From contig JADKAL010000003.1 of the NCBI GenBank assembly GCA_016715325.1, forward strand, positions 62,001-126,000: 64,000 nucleotides of DNA. Reading direction: 5' to 3'. Shown piece by piece: positions 9,614-18,210 of the stretch. The stretch comes from Methylococcaceae bacterium. Lineage in GTDB: Bacteria; Pseudomonadota; Gammaproteobacteria; Methylococcales; Methylomonadaceae. How positions within the stretch are numbered: the first letter of the stretch is position 1; every line of letters begins with the position of its first letter. The notes beneath the pieces were generated by a model. It was given only the letters and a program-made list of their open reading frames with translations, ran no database searches and was not told where the DNA came from. A program made the position numbers and the translations under genes.

Positions 9614-10639
9614 GTGGCTAGACGATACCGGGCATTTTGGTCGTTAATTATTCTCAGCATAATGGTGATCGCCGGGGTCATAGTGCCGCAAACGGCCTTG
9701 TTTGCTGGAAAATCCGAAAATGCTTCCTTAAATAAAACCGCGGTCGGTCCTGATACGCCGTATATCGTTCTGGGTATGGGCTGTTTTTGGGGTTCGGAAA
9801 AACGAATGCAAGCCCTGAACGGTGTTCTGGATGTCGAAGCCGGTTATGCCGGCGGCGATATTGCCAATCCTAGCTACGAAACGCTACACGACACCGAAGC
9901 GGCCATACACGAAGGCAAAACCCTAAAAAACCATGCCGAAGTGGTTAAAGTCTATTACGATCCCAAATTAACCACCCTTGAACACGTCCTGATTCAATTC
10001 TGGGAAAGCCACAATCCCACGCAAGGTAACCGGCAAGGTAACGACGTAGGCAGTAACTACCGCAGCGCCGTGTTTTACCGCACAGAAGAAGAACGCTTAC
10101 TGGCGGAAAAGACTCGCGATATTTATCAAAGCAACTTAAAGGCAGCGGGTATGACCGACGTCATTACCACTGAAATTGCCCCCCTTGTTAACTACACCTC
10201 CGCCGAAGATTATCACCAGGATTATCTGGAGAAAAATCCGCTCGGTTATTGCGGCTTGGGCGGCATCGGCGTGGCTTATGTCGATCCCGCGCTCGGTGAG
10301 TCGCATCACAGTACGCCGTTAGCTGCGAAAGAGTCCTTAGCTGAAAATTGGGAACAGGTAAAACTCGACTCAAAAGAACAACTGATCGCTTTTGAGGCGG
10401 TCGATTGCGGCTATTGCCGCAAATTCGACAAAGACGTCTTAGCGACCTGGAAACATCCTATCCCCATTCATCCCACCAATTCACCCACACCGCCCACAGG
10501 CTGGAAATTAAGCCAAACCTTATTCGCCACGCCAACTATTGTGTTGTTTAGGAACCAGCAAGAAGTAGCACGTTATACCGGTTATCAGGGGGCGGAAAAA
10601 TTCTGGCAATGGTTGGATGCTGAAACTATTCAAAAATAA
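9614..10639 (+). CDS. msrA: peptide methionine sulfoxide reductase MsrA fused to thioredoxin-like domain
   Basis: Translation starts at a GTG after AAAAGAGAAAAA. Residues 1-31 form a signal or anchor segment, so the enzyme is exported. The MsrA domain (about 50-215) reduces methionine-S-sulfoxide; the catalytic Cys57 is in GMGCFWG and a resolving cysteine in NPLGYCGLGG. From about residue 240 a thioredoxin-like domain follows with a CxxC (DCGYCRKF) and the FATPTIVLF cis-proline region. The fused domain probably recycles MsrA or relays electrons from a membrane thiol pathway. The gene is convergent with the molbindin gene. Similar MsrA-thioredoxin fusions exist, but the order and partner vary. 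Confidence 0.85.
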   Translation: MARRYRAFWSLIILSIMVIAGVIVPQTALFAGKSENASLNKTAVGPDTPYIVLGMGCFWGSEKRMQALNGVLDVEAGYAGGDIANPSYETLHDTEAAIHEGKTLKNHAEVVKVYYDPKLTTLEHVLIQFWESHNPTQGNRQGNDVGSNYRSAVFYRTEEERLLAEKTRDIYQSNLKAAGMTDVITTEIAPLVNYTSAEDYHQDYLEKNPLGYCGLGGIGVAYVDPALGESHHSTPLAAKESLAENWEQVKLDSKEQLIAFEAVDCGYCRKFDKDVLATWKHPIPIHPTNSPTPPTGWKLSQTLFATPTIVLFRNQQEVARYTGYQGAEKFWQWLDAETIQK

Positions 10640-10660
10640 AAAACAAATTACGAATTATTT

Positions 10661-11089
10661 TTATACCGCAACGGCCAGTATCACAGCGCCGGCTTTAAAT
10701 ACAGCAGTCACCGCTTGGCCTTTTTTTAACCCCAGATTTTCCACACTTTCGTTGGTTACCGAAGCGGCAACCAGGTCGCCGCCTGTCAATTGAATATCCA
10801 CTTCGGCGTTGACGGCGCCGGGCTTGACTTGGGTGATTTCACCGGCTAATTGGTTACGGGCGGACAATTTATAACCGCCGAAATCGGTCACAAGGATGAT
10901 CTGGGGCGCTTTAACTAAAGCTAGGACGTCTTTGCCGGATTTCAGGCCGAGGTTCTCGACCGAATCTTTGGTAATTGAGGCGATGATGGTCTCGCCCCCT
11001 TTTAAGCCGATGACTACTTCGGCATTGACTGCGCCGAGATTGACTTCTTTGATGGTTCCTGGGAACTGGTTGCGTGCGCTTGTAAGCAT
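10661..11089 (-). CDS. molbindin with two Mop domains
   Basis: A 142-residue cytoplasmic molybdate-binding protein made of two tandem Mop domains (about 3-68 and 75-140), each with the SARNQxxGxI...GAVNAEV pattern. It stores or buffers molybdate, like ModG/Mop. It follows modC by 18 bases and closes the mod operon. Linkage to nif fits the high molybdenum need of FeMo-cofactor synthesis. Confidence 0.9.
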   Translation of the reverse strand: MLTSARNQFPGTIKEVNLGAVNAEVVIGLKGGETIIASITKDSVENLGLKSGKDVLALVKAPQIILVTDFGGYKLSARNQLAGEITQVKPGAVNAEVDIQLTGGDLVAASVTNESVENLGLKKGQAVTAVFKAGAVILAVAV

Positions 11090-11107
11090 GGGATTCTCCG
11101 TTGGTAG

Positions 11108-12193
11108 TTAATGTAAAAGCGAAGTGCCTTTGATTTGGACAAATACGGGTAAACCGGGTTTTAACGCTAAAAGCTGCGTGGATTTGCGGGTTACGTGCGA
11201 CAACAAGGTAAGTTGACCGGCCTGTAACTGGACAACGGTTTGACCGTCCTGGTCGTCGGTTATTCCTGTGATTGTCGCCGGTAGGACATTGAGTATGCTG
11301 GTTTGGCTCGGCGCCTGCAAAGTAATGCTCACGTCGCGGGCGTGTATTTGCACCCGTAGCTTGGTTCCTAGGGGCATATCAGTCATCGGCAGGCTCAGGT
11401 TGCCGCCTTTGGACTCAACATTCGTGAGCCTGTATTCCGGCTCATGGCGGGTGATGACGGCTTGCCAGACGACAGCAGCATCCTTCTCTTTTGAAAGCGG
11501 CAAATCGATTCGGCCCAAGGTGTCTGATACCTTGCCAGACGCTTGGACATGACCGTTTTTCATCAGTACCAGGGTGTCGGCCAATTGCGCGGCTTCTTCC
11601 TGGGAATGGGTGACATAGATGATCGGAATGTTGAATTCCTGCTGCAATTTAAGTAAATAAGGCATGACTTCTTGCTTACGTTTGGAATCCAGCGAGGCCA
11701 AGGGTTCGTCCATCAATAAGATGGCAGGATTGAGCATCAGCGCCCTGGCGATGGCGACCCGCTGCTTTTCGCCGCCGGATAAGCGCTCCGGCATTCTGTC
11801 CAATAAGTGGTTGATGCCTAATAATTCCGTGACTACGGTAAACTTATCGTGGTTAGTTTGTACTTTTTTGATGCGTTTCAAACCGAAGCTTAGATTATCA
11901 AGCACAGTAAGATGCGGAAACAGATTCGCATCCTGAAACACATAACCCAGATTACGTTGATAAGTGGGTATGAACAGGTTCTTTTCACTATCCTGCCAGA
12001 CGTTGCCATTTATACTGAACTTCCCTTGCGGTGGCTGTTCCAGTCCGGCCATACATCGTAATAAAGTGGTTTTCCCACAGCCGGAAGAACCCAATAAGAC
12101 GGTCACACCGGAACCGGGCAACTGCAAATCGACATCAAACCGAAAGTCGCCGTATTTCAGTTGAAAGCGAGCGGTAATTGCGCTTGTCTTCAT
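11108..12193 (-). CDS. modC: molybdate ABC transporter ATPase ModC
   Basis: A 361-residue ATPase of the molybdate importer. It has Walker A (LGSSGCGKTT), the signature LSGGEKQR, Walker B (ILLMDEPLASLD) and a switch histidine (YVTHSQEE). The C-terminal 70 residues (about 290-358) form a Mop-like regulatory domain that senses cytoplasmic molybdate. The start overlaps the modB stop by four bases (ATGA). Confidence 0.95.
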   Translation of the reverse strand: MKTSAITARFQLKYGDFRFDVDLQLPGSGVTVLLGSSGCGKTTLLRCMAGLEQPPQGKFSINGNVWQDSEKNLFIPTYQRNLGYVFQDANLFPHLTVLDNLSFGLKRIKKVQTNHDKFTVVTELLGINHLLDRMPERLSGGEKQRVAIARALMLNPAILLMDEPLASLDSKRKQEVMPYLLKLQQEFNIPIIYVTHSQEEAAQLADTLVLMKNGHVQASGKVSDTLGRIDLPLSKEKDAAVVWQAVITRHEPEYRLTNVESKGGNLSLPMTDMPLGTKLRVQIHARDVSITLQAPSQTSILNVLPATITGITDDQDGQTVVQLQAGQLTLLSHVTRKSTQLLALKPGLPVFVQIKGTSLLH

Positions 12194-12876
12194 CTGAAAG
12201 GCTGCGAGTTAGGTTGGGTTTTCAACACGCTGTACAGGATTAACAGCACGGTAAATGAAAATACCAGCAGGCCGCCCGCCAGCCAATGTGCCTGCGGGTA
12301 TTCCAGGGCTTCGACATGGTTATAGATTTGCACCGACACCACGCGGGTCTTACCGGGAATATTGCCGCCCACCATCAGCACCACACCGAATTCGCCGACG
12401 GTATGGGCAAAGCCAAGTATGGTGGCCGTTAAAAAACCCGGCTTTGCCATCGGGAGGACAACACTGAAAAAAGTGTCCAAAGGGCTGGCGCGTAGGGTAG
12501 CGGCGGCCTCCAACGGCTGTCGGCCAATGGCGCTAAACGATGCCTGTAAAGGCTGCACCACAAACGGCAAGGAATACAGAACCGAAGCGACCACCAAACC
12601 GCCGAAAGTAAAGGGTAACGTTCCTACTCCTAAGTTTTCGGTGAGTTGCCCGACAACGCCATTCGGACCCATCAGGATCAGCAGATAAAAACCCAGTACC
12701 GTCGGCGGCAATACTAAAGGCATGGCGATCAAAGCGTTGCAGATGCCTTTCCAACGGGATGAGGTCCGCGCCAGCCACCAAGCCAAAGGGGTACCCAACA
12801 ATAACATCGTTGCTGTTGATAGACTGGCTATCTTAAAAGTTAGCCACAAGGCGGCAAAGTCTGCTTCGTTCAGCAT
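12190..12876 (-). CDS. modB: molybdate ABC transporter permease ModB
   Basis: A 228-residue inner-membrane permease with about five or six hydrophobic segments and the EAA-type loop (QPLEAAATLRASPLDTFF) that contacts ModC. It overlaps modC by four bases and starts seven bases after modA ends. Confidence 0.95.
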   Translation of the reverse strand: MLNEADFAALWLTFKIASLSTATMLLLGTPLAWWLARTSSRWKGICNALIAMPLVLPPTVLGFYLLILMGPNGVVGQLTENLGVGTLPFTFGGLVVASVLYSLPFVVQPLQASFSAIGRQPLEAAATLRASPLDTFFSVVLPMAKPGFLTATILGFAHTVGEFGVVLMVGGNIPGKTRVVSVQIYNHVEALEYPQAHWLAGGLLVFSFTVLLILYSVLKTQPNSQPFR

Positions 12877-12883
12877 GAGGGAC

Positions 12884-13651
12884 TTATTCGGGCACGTTAT
12901 AGCCGAATTTTTTAATGATTACTAAGGCTTCCGGTGATTTCAAAAACGCCAATAGCGCCTGTGCCGCCGGATTCGGTTCGCCCTTCTTTAACAAAATGAC
13001 ATCCTGTTTAATGGGGCTATGTAAGGTATCCGGCACAATCCAGCCGGAACCTTCGCCAATTTTACCGTCCTTGCCGATAACCTGTGAAAGCGCGATAAAG
13101 CCGAGTTCTGCGTTGCCAGTGCTGATAAATTGCTGAGTTTGACTGATGTTTTCGCCCAAAACAAAAGCTGGTTTTAATTTATCCAGCAACCCTAGGTTTT
13201 TCAATATTTCTTCCGCAGCCAAACCATAGGGCGCGAGTTTGGGATCCGCTAAGGCGAGATGCTTAAAGCCGCCTTTGCTTAACACCTTGCCTTGTTCGTC
13301 GACTACCCCAGCTTTAGCCGACCATAAGACTAATTTACCAATCGCATAAGTAAACCGGGTATTGGCGAAACCTTTGCCGGACTCTTCAAGTTTCTTGGTA
13401 TTCATTTCATCCGCCGATAAAAACACTTCAAACGGTGCATCGTTTTCGATTTGGGCGACGAATTTGCCGGAAGAACCGAACGAAAGACTGGCTTCATGGC
13501 CGGTTGCCTTCGTGAAGGCTTCGGCAATTTCGTTCATGGGTTTGGTGAAGTTGGAGGCGACCGCCACCAATACTGTCGCCGCTTGTGAATTTAAACTGAA
13601 AGCCAGTAATAAACATAAGGTAAATAAGCGTTTCATCTGTATTAATTGCAT
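12884..13651 (-). CDS. modA: periplasmic molybdate-binding protein ModA
   Basis: A 255-residue solute-binding protein with a signal peptide (KRLFTLCLLLAFSLNSQA, cut near AATVLVA). The VAVASNFTKPMNEIAEAF start of the mature chain and the SSGKFVAQIENDAPFEVFLSAD segment carry the oxyanion-binding residues of the family. The start at 13651 is chosen because GTGGAGAATAAA stands just upstream; a longer frame to 13747 would run into the porin gene. It probably delivers molybdate taken in by the porin encoded just upstream. Confidence 0.95.
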   Translation of the reverse strand: MQLIQMKRLFTLCLLLAFSLNSQAATVLVAVASNFTKPMNEIAEAFTKATGHEASLSFGSSGKFVAQIENDAPFEVFLSADEMNTKKLEESGKGFANTRFTYAIGKLVLWSAKAGVVDEQGKVLSKGGFKHLALADPKLAPYGLAAEEILKNLGLLDKLKPAFVLGENISQTQQFISTGNAELGFIALSQVIGKDGKIGEGSGWIVPDTLHSPIKQDVILLKKGEPNPAAQALLAFLKSPEALVIIKKFGYNVPE

Positions 13652-13670
13652 TTTATTCTCCACTGATTCG

Positions 13671-15179
13671 TTAAAATCGCAATAAGCTTTGCACATAGAA
13701 ATAATCGATATCCTTGCCAGTCGGGGCATTGGGCGCATCCTTGGCAAAATCGCCTTTAAATAAATGCGTCCAGCCGGTTTCGAAATTCAGGCTGCTATTG
13801 AAATCGTAGCGCGCGGTCAGTTCCAGTTGCTGGCCGATATAGTTACTCGTCTTGCCGGCTTTGTCGCGCAATGCAGTCGTACCGGTGGTTGTCCAAGAAT
13901 CGGTATCGGATGCCAGCCAGAACGCTCGATGGCTAACCCCAAGTTGCAGGTCGGAACGAGGATTAGCTGTTATCCGGTAACCCGGTGTGTTGATATTGCT
14001 GCGGGCGAATGCGCCGTAAATGCCGGTTGGTCCGAAGTCGAAGCGGCGCGCACCGTATAAGGTATCGAAGCGCTGGTCGTGGTTGTCGTCGGGGTTCTTA
14101 TCGCCGCTGGCGTAATCCCATTCCAAAGCCAGTCGAGGTGTCCACGGAATGTCGAAGGTATAGCCGAGATCGACATGTTGCATCCAGGCAGCATGATCTA
14201 AATTCTTGCCGTCCGACTCTTTTGTGCTACCGCGAACGGTACCGAATTGACCGATGGTTTCGGTTTGGAAATCAAACTCGGCAGGGCTGGCTTTCCGGTA
14301 AAAACGGAAACCCGGCGTGAAATAGCGGCGGTTGCGGGTGGCGTTGTTGGCACTGTCCTGTTCGTCCAGATGATACAGATATAATTCACCGTTGATATTC
14401 CAGGCGATATCGAACAATTCAAAAAACGCGCCGGAAAACCATGTGTTTTGATCTTCCTCATCCCATTGCTGACGGTTATCCAGCAACTGGCTTTCATCGG
14501 TAGGCAAGCGCAGTACCGGCATAGCGGTAAAAACATTCAGTTGCCAACTGTTATAATCGGTTAGATGAATCCTGGCTCCGGTAAAACTATTGATAGTATT
14601 GCGGAACACGTTGCGGGCAATTAGCCGTCGGCTGCCGAAATTCAGGGTTTGACGACCGACGATTGCTTCCCCGCCGATACCGCTGTAATTGATGTTCTGG
14701 TCACCGTAAGCCAAATAACCCTGGATGAAATCGGCGTCGTCGACTGCATTCGTATTAATTCCCGAACCCTCATCGGCGCCGAATTCGCGTGAATCCAGGA
14801 ATTCGCCCCCCAGCCGGAAACCTTTCCAGCGCGCTTCGAGAAAGACATCGGTTTGCAAGGGGATTTGCTGGTCGCCGCCTTTGCAACCGCCGCGAAAACA
14901 GCCGTCCATAGTCTCGTAGCGGGTGCGCTGTTCAACGTTCAAGGTCAGCCAGTTTGGAAGCTTTAAGAAATCGTGCAGGTTCCATACCGGCTTTTGGTAT
15001 TTGCCGCCGCCTCTTAGTCCGTCGTTCATTTGGCTGGAAAACACGGCAAAGGGCGGCTTGGTGTAATTTACCTTATCTACTGCCTGTGCTGGGAAAGCGA
15101 TCATGGCAACGCCAAAATAAACAAAATTTAGACCGCTGTTAAGTTTTACAATGGGCAGTGATTTTAGTGAAAGGTACAT
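13671..15179 (-). CDS. alginate-export-family outer-membrane porin in mod operon
   Basis: A 502-residue beta-barrel protein with an N-terminal signal peptide (...VAMIAFPAQA). It ends in the aromatic-terminated strand YVQSLLRF, the outer-membrane sorting signal. The NWLTLNVEQRTRYETMDG and FRLGGEFLDSREFG segments match the alginate-export porin family (AlgE-like). It lies 19 bases upstream of modA with no terminator and directly behind a ModE-type operator, so it is read as the first gene of the mod operon. A role as a molybdate or other oxyanion channel is inferred from this context. The ATG at 15179 is preferred to a TTG at 15185. Confidence 0.8.
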   Translation of the reverse strand: MYLSLKSLPIVKLNSGLNFVYFGVAMIAFPAQAVDKVNYTKPPFAVFSSQMNDGLRGGGKYQKPVWNLHDFLKLPNWLTLNVEQRTRYETMDGCFRGGCKGGDQQIPLQTDVFLEARWKGFRLGGEFLDSREFGADEGSGINTNAVDDADFIQGYLAYGDQNINYSGIGGEAIVGRQTLNFGSRRLIARNVFRNTINSFTGARIHLTDYNSWQLNVFTAMPVLRLPTDESQLLDNRQQWDEEDQNTWFSGAFFELFDIAWNINGELYLYHLDEQDSANNATRNRRYFTPGFRFYRKASPAEFDFQTETIGQFGTVRGSTKESDGKNLDHAAWMQHVDLGYTFDIPWTPRLALEWDYASGDKNPDDNHDQRFDTLYGARRFDFGPTGIYGAFARSNINTPGYRITANPRSDLQLGVSHRAFWLASDTDSWTTTGTTALRDKAGKTSNYIGQQLELTARYDFNSSLNFETGWTHLFKGDFAKDAPNAPTGKDIDYFYVQSLLRF

Positions 15180-15226
15180 AAGCAAATGCCAAAAGCATTT
15201 TCATTAAACACGTATCCATTATATTT

Positions 15227-15250
15227 CGTTATGTATAAAAGTATATAGCG
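15227..15250. promoter_or_regulatory. ModE-type operator
   Basis: An inverted repeat with halves CGTTATGTA (15227-15235) and TATATAGCG (15242-15250) and a 6-base spacer, 24 bases in all. This matches the length and layout of the E. coli ModE operator. It lies between the divergent porin-modABC operon and modE, so molybdate-loaded ModE should repress both. Confidence 0.8.
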
Positions 15251-15335
15251 TAACTGTAAACAAACTATAATCATTTACGCAACAAGCCGTTAAAATTGTT
15301 CTAATGGGTTCCCAACAAAATTTCTCAAAACAAAG

Positions 15336-16136
15336 ATGACGCAATCCTCAAAGTTCTGTCCAACTTGGGTAGAAGGTCATTTACGGCTCGCCGGGATCGA
15401 CAGCCGGATGATCGCCCTTCTTAAAAGCATTGCCCAATGCGGCTCAATCACTCAAGCCGCAAAACAATGCGGATTGAGTTATAAAGGCGCTTGGCAAATC
15501 ATCGAGCGTGCCAACAATAGTTCGCCGAAGATTTTAGTCAGCACCGCCACGGGCGGCAGCAAAGGCGGCGGCACCTGTTTAACCGAGGCCGGTCAATCCT
15601 TAGTGGATATATTTTTCAATCTTGAAAATCAACACAATCAATTTGTAAAGCAACTCAACCTGGAACTGGCGAAAAATCCAGATGCTTGTTTGTTGCTCCA
15701 ACATTTAGCCGTCAAAACCAGCGTCCGCAATCAACTTTTCGGCACCGTTAGCGCTATTGTTACTGGGGCGGTCAATGTCCAAGTCACGGTTGAGTTAACG
15801 GGGGGCGATAGGGTGGTTGCCGATTTCGGGTTGGAGATGCTAGGTTCCCTCGACTTAAGTGTCGGAACGGATGCTGTTCTTTTAATCAACAGCACCGATA
15901 TTGCCTTAGTGCTTGATGATGGGCATATGAGCTTCTCGGCATCTAATTGTTTAGCCTGTAAAATCATCCGCCTACAGCAAGATGAAATCAATTGTGAAGT
16001 CAGTGTTTTGTTGCCGGGCGGTGAAATATTAACGAGTGTTATTACAACGCAAAGTTTGGAAAAAATGGCGTTAAAAATAGGGTTGCCTGTCATCGCTATT
16101 TTTAAAGCTAACGCGCCTATTTTAGGTGTTTTATAA
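15336..16136 (+). CDS. modE: molybdate-responsive regulator ModE
   Basis: A 266-residue regulator. Residues about 15-115 form the winged helix-turn-helix (SITQAAKQCGLSYKGAWQIIERAN) and dimer arm. Two Mop domains follow (about 125-190 and 200-265) that bind molybdate. The GGSKGGGTCLTEAG wing is typical. The gene diverges from the porin-mod operon and ends nine bases from the convergent rseC gene. Confidence 0.95.
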   Translation: MTQSSKFCPTWVEGHLRLAGIDSRMIALLKSIAQCGSITQAAKQCGLSYKGAWQIIERANNSSPKILVSTATGGSKGGGTCLTEAGQSLVDIFFNLENQHNQFVKQLNLELAKNPDACLLLQHLAVKTSVRNQLFGTVSAIVTGAVNVQVTVELTGGDRVVADFGLEMLGSLDLSVGTDAVLLINSTDIALVLDDGHMSFSASNCLACKIIRLQQDEINCEVSVLLPGGEILTSVITTQSLEKMALKIGLPVIAIFKANAPILGVL

Positions 16137-16145
16137 AGGTTGTCT

Positions 16146-16580
16146 TTAATCCGTTTTGGCGACAATTTGCGGTTTACTGCAAAAATACATAACTAAAACC
16201 GCCTGAATACGATGGATAAGATAGAACGAAAAGAGCAGGGCGAATATTGCAATCACCGGTAGCCAGTATTCGACAAAAGCAGTCGGGAACAATTTAATGG
16301 TCGCTATGACTGCAATAAACATAACCAGCAACGGCAGCAAATATAACAAGAACGAGCTAAATAACAGTTGCGAATCATCGACTGCGACAGTCACCTTGTC
16401 GCCGACTTTCAACGCCATATCGTTATCAACCGCGAATTCCCGTTTCGGCAATAATTTCGACAAGACCGACGTGCCGCAGGTCGTTTGTTGCAAACACCCG
16501 CTACATCCGCCGATGTGTAGACGTTTGATCCATGCTTGATTAGCTTCCAGTTGCGTGACTACCGCTTCTTCCTCAATCAT
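16146..16580 (-). CDS. rseC: SoxR-reducing/RseC-family membrane protein
   Basis: A 144-residue RseC/MucC protein. It has a cytoplasmic N-terminal part with a cysteine motif (GGCSGCLQQTTCG) and two transmembrane helices (about 72-95 and 103-125). Family members assist the SoxR-reducing/Rnf-type electron transfer chain or act in envelope stress control. Here it is the last gene of the minus-strand nif operon, overlapping the Rieske gene by four bases, which favours a redox role linked to nitrogenase electron supply. Confidence 0.85.
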   Translation of the reverse strand: MIEEEAVVTQLEANQAWIKRLHIGGCSGCLQQTTCGTSVLSKLLPKREFAVDNDMALKVGDKVTVAVDDSQLLFSSFLLYLLPLLVMFIAVIATIKLFPTAFVEYWLPVIAIFALLFSFYLIHRIQAVLVMYFCSKPQIVAKTD

Positions 16581-16963
16581 ATTAACTCCTTACCGCACCG
16601 GTAAATGGCGACTATCTCTGCCTGTTTGTCGTGCAAACTAAGAAAACCATCCTGTTCTATCAGTTTTATCGGCTGCAATTGTTGGCCTTCACAGACTGGA
16701 CTGAGGCAAACGCCGGTTTCCGGTTCGAACACAAAACCGTGCATCGAGCAGCGCAAACGTTGCCGTTCGCGGTCGAATATCGCATCTTGCTGACAATTCA
16801 ACGGTCGCTGCATGTGCATACAATGGTTGAGATAGGCATAAACACGACCGTTAAACTGGAATAATAAAATATTCGCTTTATTTATCAGGCCGGATCGCCG
16901 TTTGAGTTCTATATCCGCCGTTAAAAAATCATTTTCGGCAAGTAAGGCGCTTGCAATTTTCAC
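16577..16963 (-). CDS. Rieske-type [2Fe-2S] protein
   Basis: A 128-residue protein with a Rieske cluster motif: C-M-H in LNHCMHM and C-S-M-H in RCSMHGFVF, followed by FEPETGVC. It has no membrane anchor and no oxygenase domain, so it is a small soluble Rieske ferredoxin. It sits 13 bases after nifF and overlaps rseC, pointing to an electron-transfer job in the nif operon. Its partner is not known. Confidence 0.88.
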   Translation of the reverse strand: MKIASALLAENDFLTADIELKRRSGLINKANILLFQFNGRVYAYLNHCMHMQRPLNCQQDAIFDRERQRLRCSMHGFVFEPETGVCLSPVCEGQQLQPIKLIEQDGFLSLHDKQAEIVAIYRCGKELI

Positions 16964-16976
16964 AGTATTGAAAGCA

Positions 16977-17510
16977 TTAAGCCCAGCAGGATTCGATTTG
17001 TTTCAACCAGTCGGTCAACCTCATATCGCTTAATTCTTTCTGGTTATCTTCATCGAGCACCAGGCCGACGAACTGATCGTCCATTACTGCTTTGGATTTG
17101 TCGAAGTCATAACCTTCGGTGCTGGTAAATCCGGTGAATTTTGCGCCGCAATCCGCAAAGGCATCGTAAATCATGCCCATTGCGTCTACAAAATGATCGG
17201 CATAGCCGACTTGGTCGCCTAAACCATAAAGTGCAATCGTTTTTCCGGCGAAGTGAGCACCGGAGAGATTAGGCATAAACTCCAGCCAGCTTTCAGTTGA
17301 CGTGCCGCTGTCCAGTCCCGGCAATTCGCCTTCGCCGTAAGTCGGGCTGCCGATAATTAAAACGTCGTAAGCCTGCAAGTCTTCAACCGTCGCATTCTTG
17401 ATATTGACCGGTTTGTCGGCGATGGCATCGCCCAAGTGTTTATGAATGGTTTTTGCAACCTTACGGGTATTGCCGGTATCGGTGCCGAAAAATATACCTA
17501 CTTTAGCCAT
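16977..17510 (-). CDS. nifF: nitrogenase flavodoxin NifF
   Basis: A 177-residue long-chain flavodoxin. The FMN phosphate loop is FFGTDTGNTRKVAK; the isoalloxazine loops are SPTYGEGELPG and YGLGDQVGYADHF. Flavodoxins with this ending (TDWLKQI) serve as low-potential donors to NifH. The place in the operon after clpX-like and nifM agrees with Azotobacter nifF. Confidence 0.93.
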   Translation of the reverse strand: MAKVGIFFGTDTGNTRKVAKTIHKHLGDAIADKPVNIKNATVEDLQAYDVLIIGSPTYGEGELPGLDSGTSTESWLEFMPNLSGAHFAGKTIALYGLGDQVGYADHFVDAMGMIYDAFADCGAKFTGFTSTEGYDFDKSKAVMDDQFVGLVLDEDNQKELSDMRLTDWLKQIESCWA

Positions 17511-17540
17511 AGTGTTTAGTCCTTTATCTAATGTTGAAAA

Positions 17541-18155
17541 TTACAGTTGAATTTGCAGTAAACCGGATTTTGCATCTTGTTTGCTTTGCCATTGTCCGGC
17601 GGTAAATGTATTCAAGGTCACCGCGTGTAAACGTCCGGAAGCTAATGGTTCCGTCAATGTCGACATGACGCTCTGGTGTTGTTTGACCATCGTCAAACCA
17701 TCAAATTTGTCGCTGACAACGGTAATGGTAAGATCGCAGCCTTGGCCTTCGATCATGATTTTCGCCTCGGGAAAGTCTTTCGCAATTAAACTTTCAACTT
17801 CCGCTGGGCTGATCGTATTACTGTCAGGTACCGGTTTTTCGCTTTTCGTCGCCGCTTGCAAGAGCGGTAGCAAACTGCCGTCCTTGAACATAGCTTCGAC
17901 AATATCGCACCCGCCGATTAATTCGCCCTTGACAAACAGTTGCGGAAAGGTCGGCCATTTGGAAATGGACGGCAACCTTTCACGGATGAACGGCGCTTTC
18001 ATCACATTGACATAGGTATAAGGGATTTTGGTTTCATCCAAGATGGTCGTCGCTTTTGCGGAAAAGCCGCATTCCGGCGCACTCGGTACGCCTTTCATGT
18101 AAATAATGATCGGGTTTTCGGCAAGCTGTTGCAGTATGGTTTCTTTGGTACTCAT
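17541..18155 (-). CDS. monothiol glutaredoxin (Grx4-type) fused to BolA/IbaG-type domain
   Basis: A 204-residue natural fusion. Residues 1-105 are a CGFS monothiol glutaredoxin (Cys29 in PECGFSAK, then KWPTFPQLFVKGELIGGCD for glutathione binding). After a short linker (about 105-115) residues 115-190 are a BolA-like domain of the IbaG type, with the conserved histidine in GRLHAVTLNTF. Separate Grx4 and BolA proteins form a [2Fe-2S]-bridged heterodimer that traffics clusters; here the pair is covalent and in the nif operon, between clpX-like and nifF. A role in cluster delivery to nitrogenase is inferred. Confidence 0.88.
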   Translation of the reverse strand: MSTKETILQQLAENPIIIYMKGVPSAPECGFSAKATTILDETKIPYTYVNVMKAPFIRERLPSISKWPTFPQLFVKGELIGGCDIVEAMFKDGSLLPLLQAATKSEKPVPDSNTISPAEVESLIAKDFPEAKIMIEGQGCDLTITVVSDKFDGLTMVKQHQSVMSTLTEPLASGRLHAVTLNTFTAGQWQSKQDAKSGLLQIQL

Positions 18156-18210
18156 TTCAAATTTTCTTCAATGGATGGATAGGCGTGTTTAAATAAATGC
18201 CGACAGAAAA

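Noticed and set aside
13652..13747. Longer ModA start at 13747
   Set aside because: It would run into the porin coding region and puts 32 arginine-rich residues before a normal signal peptide.
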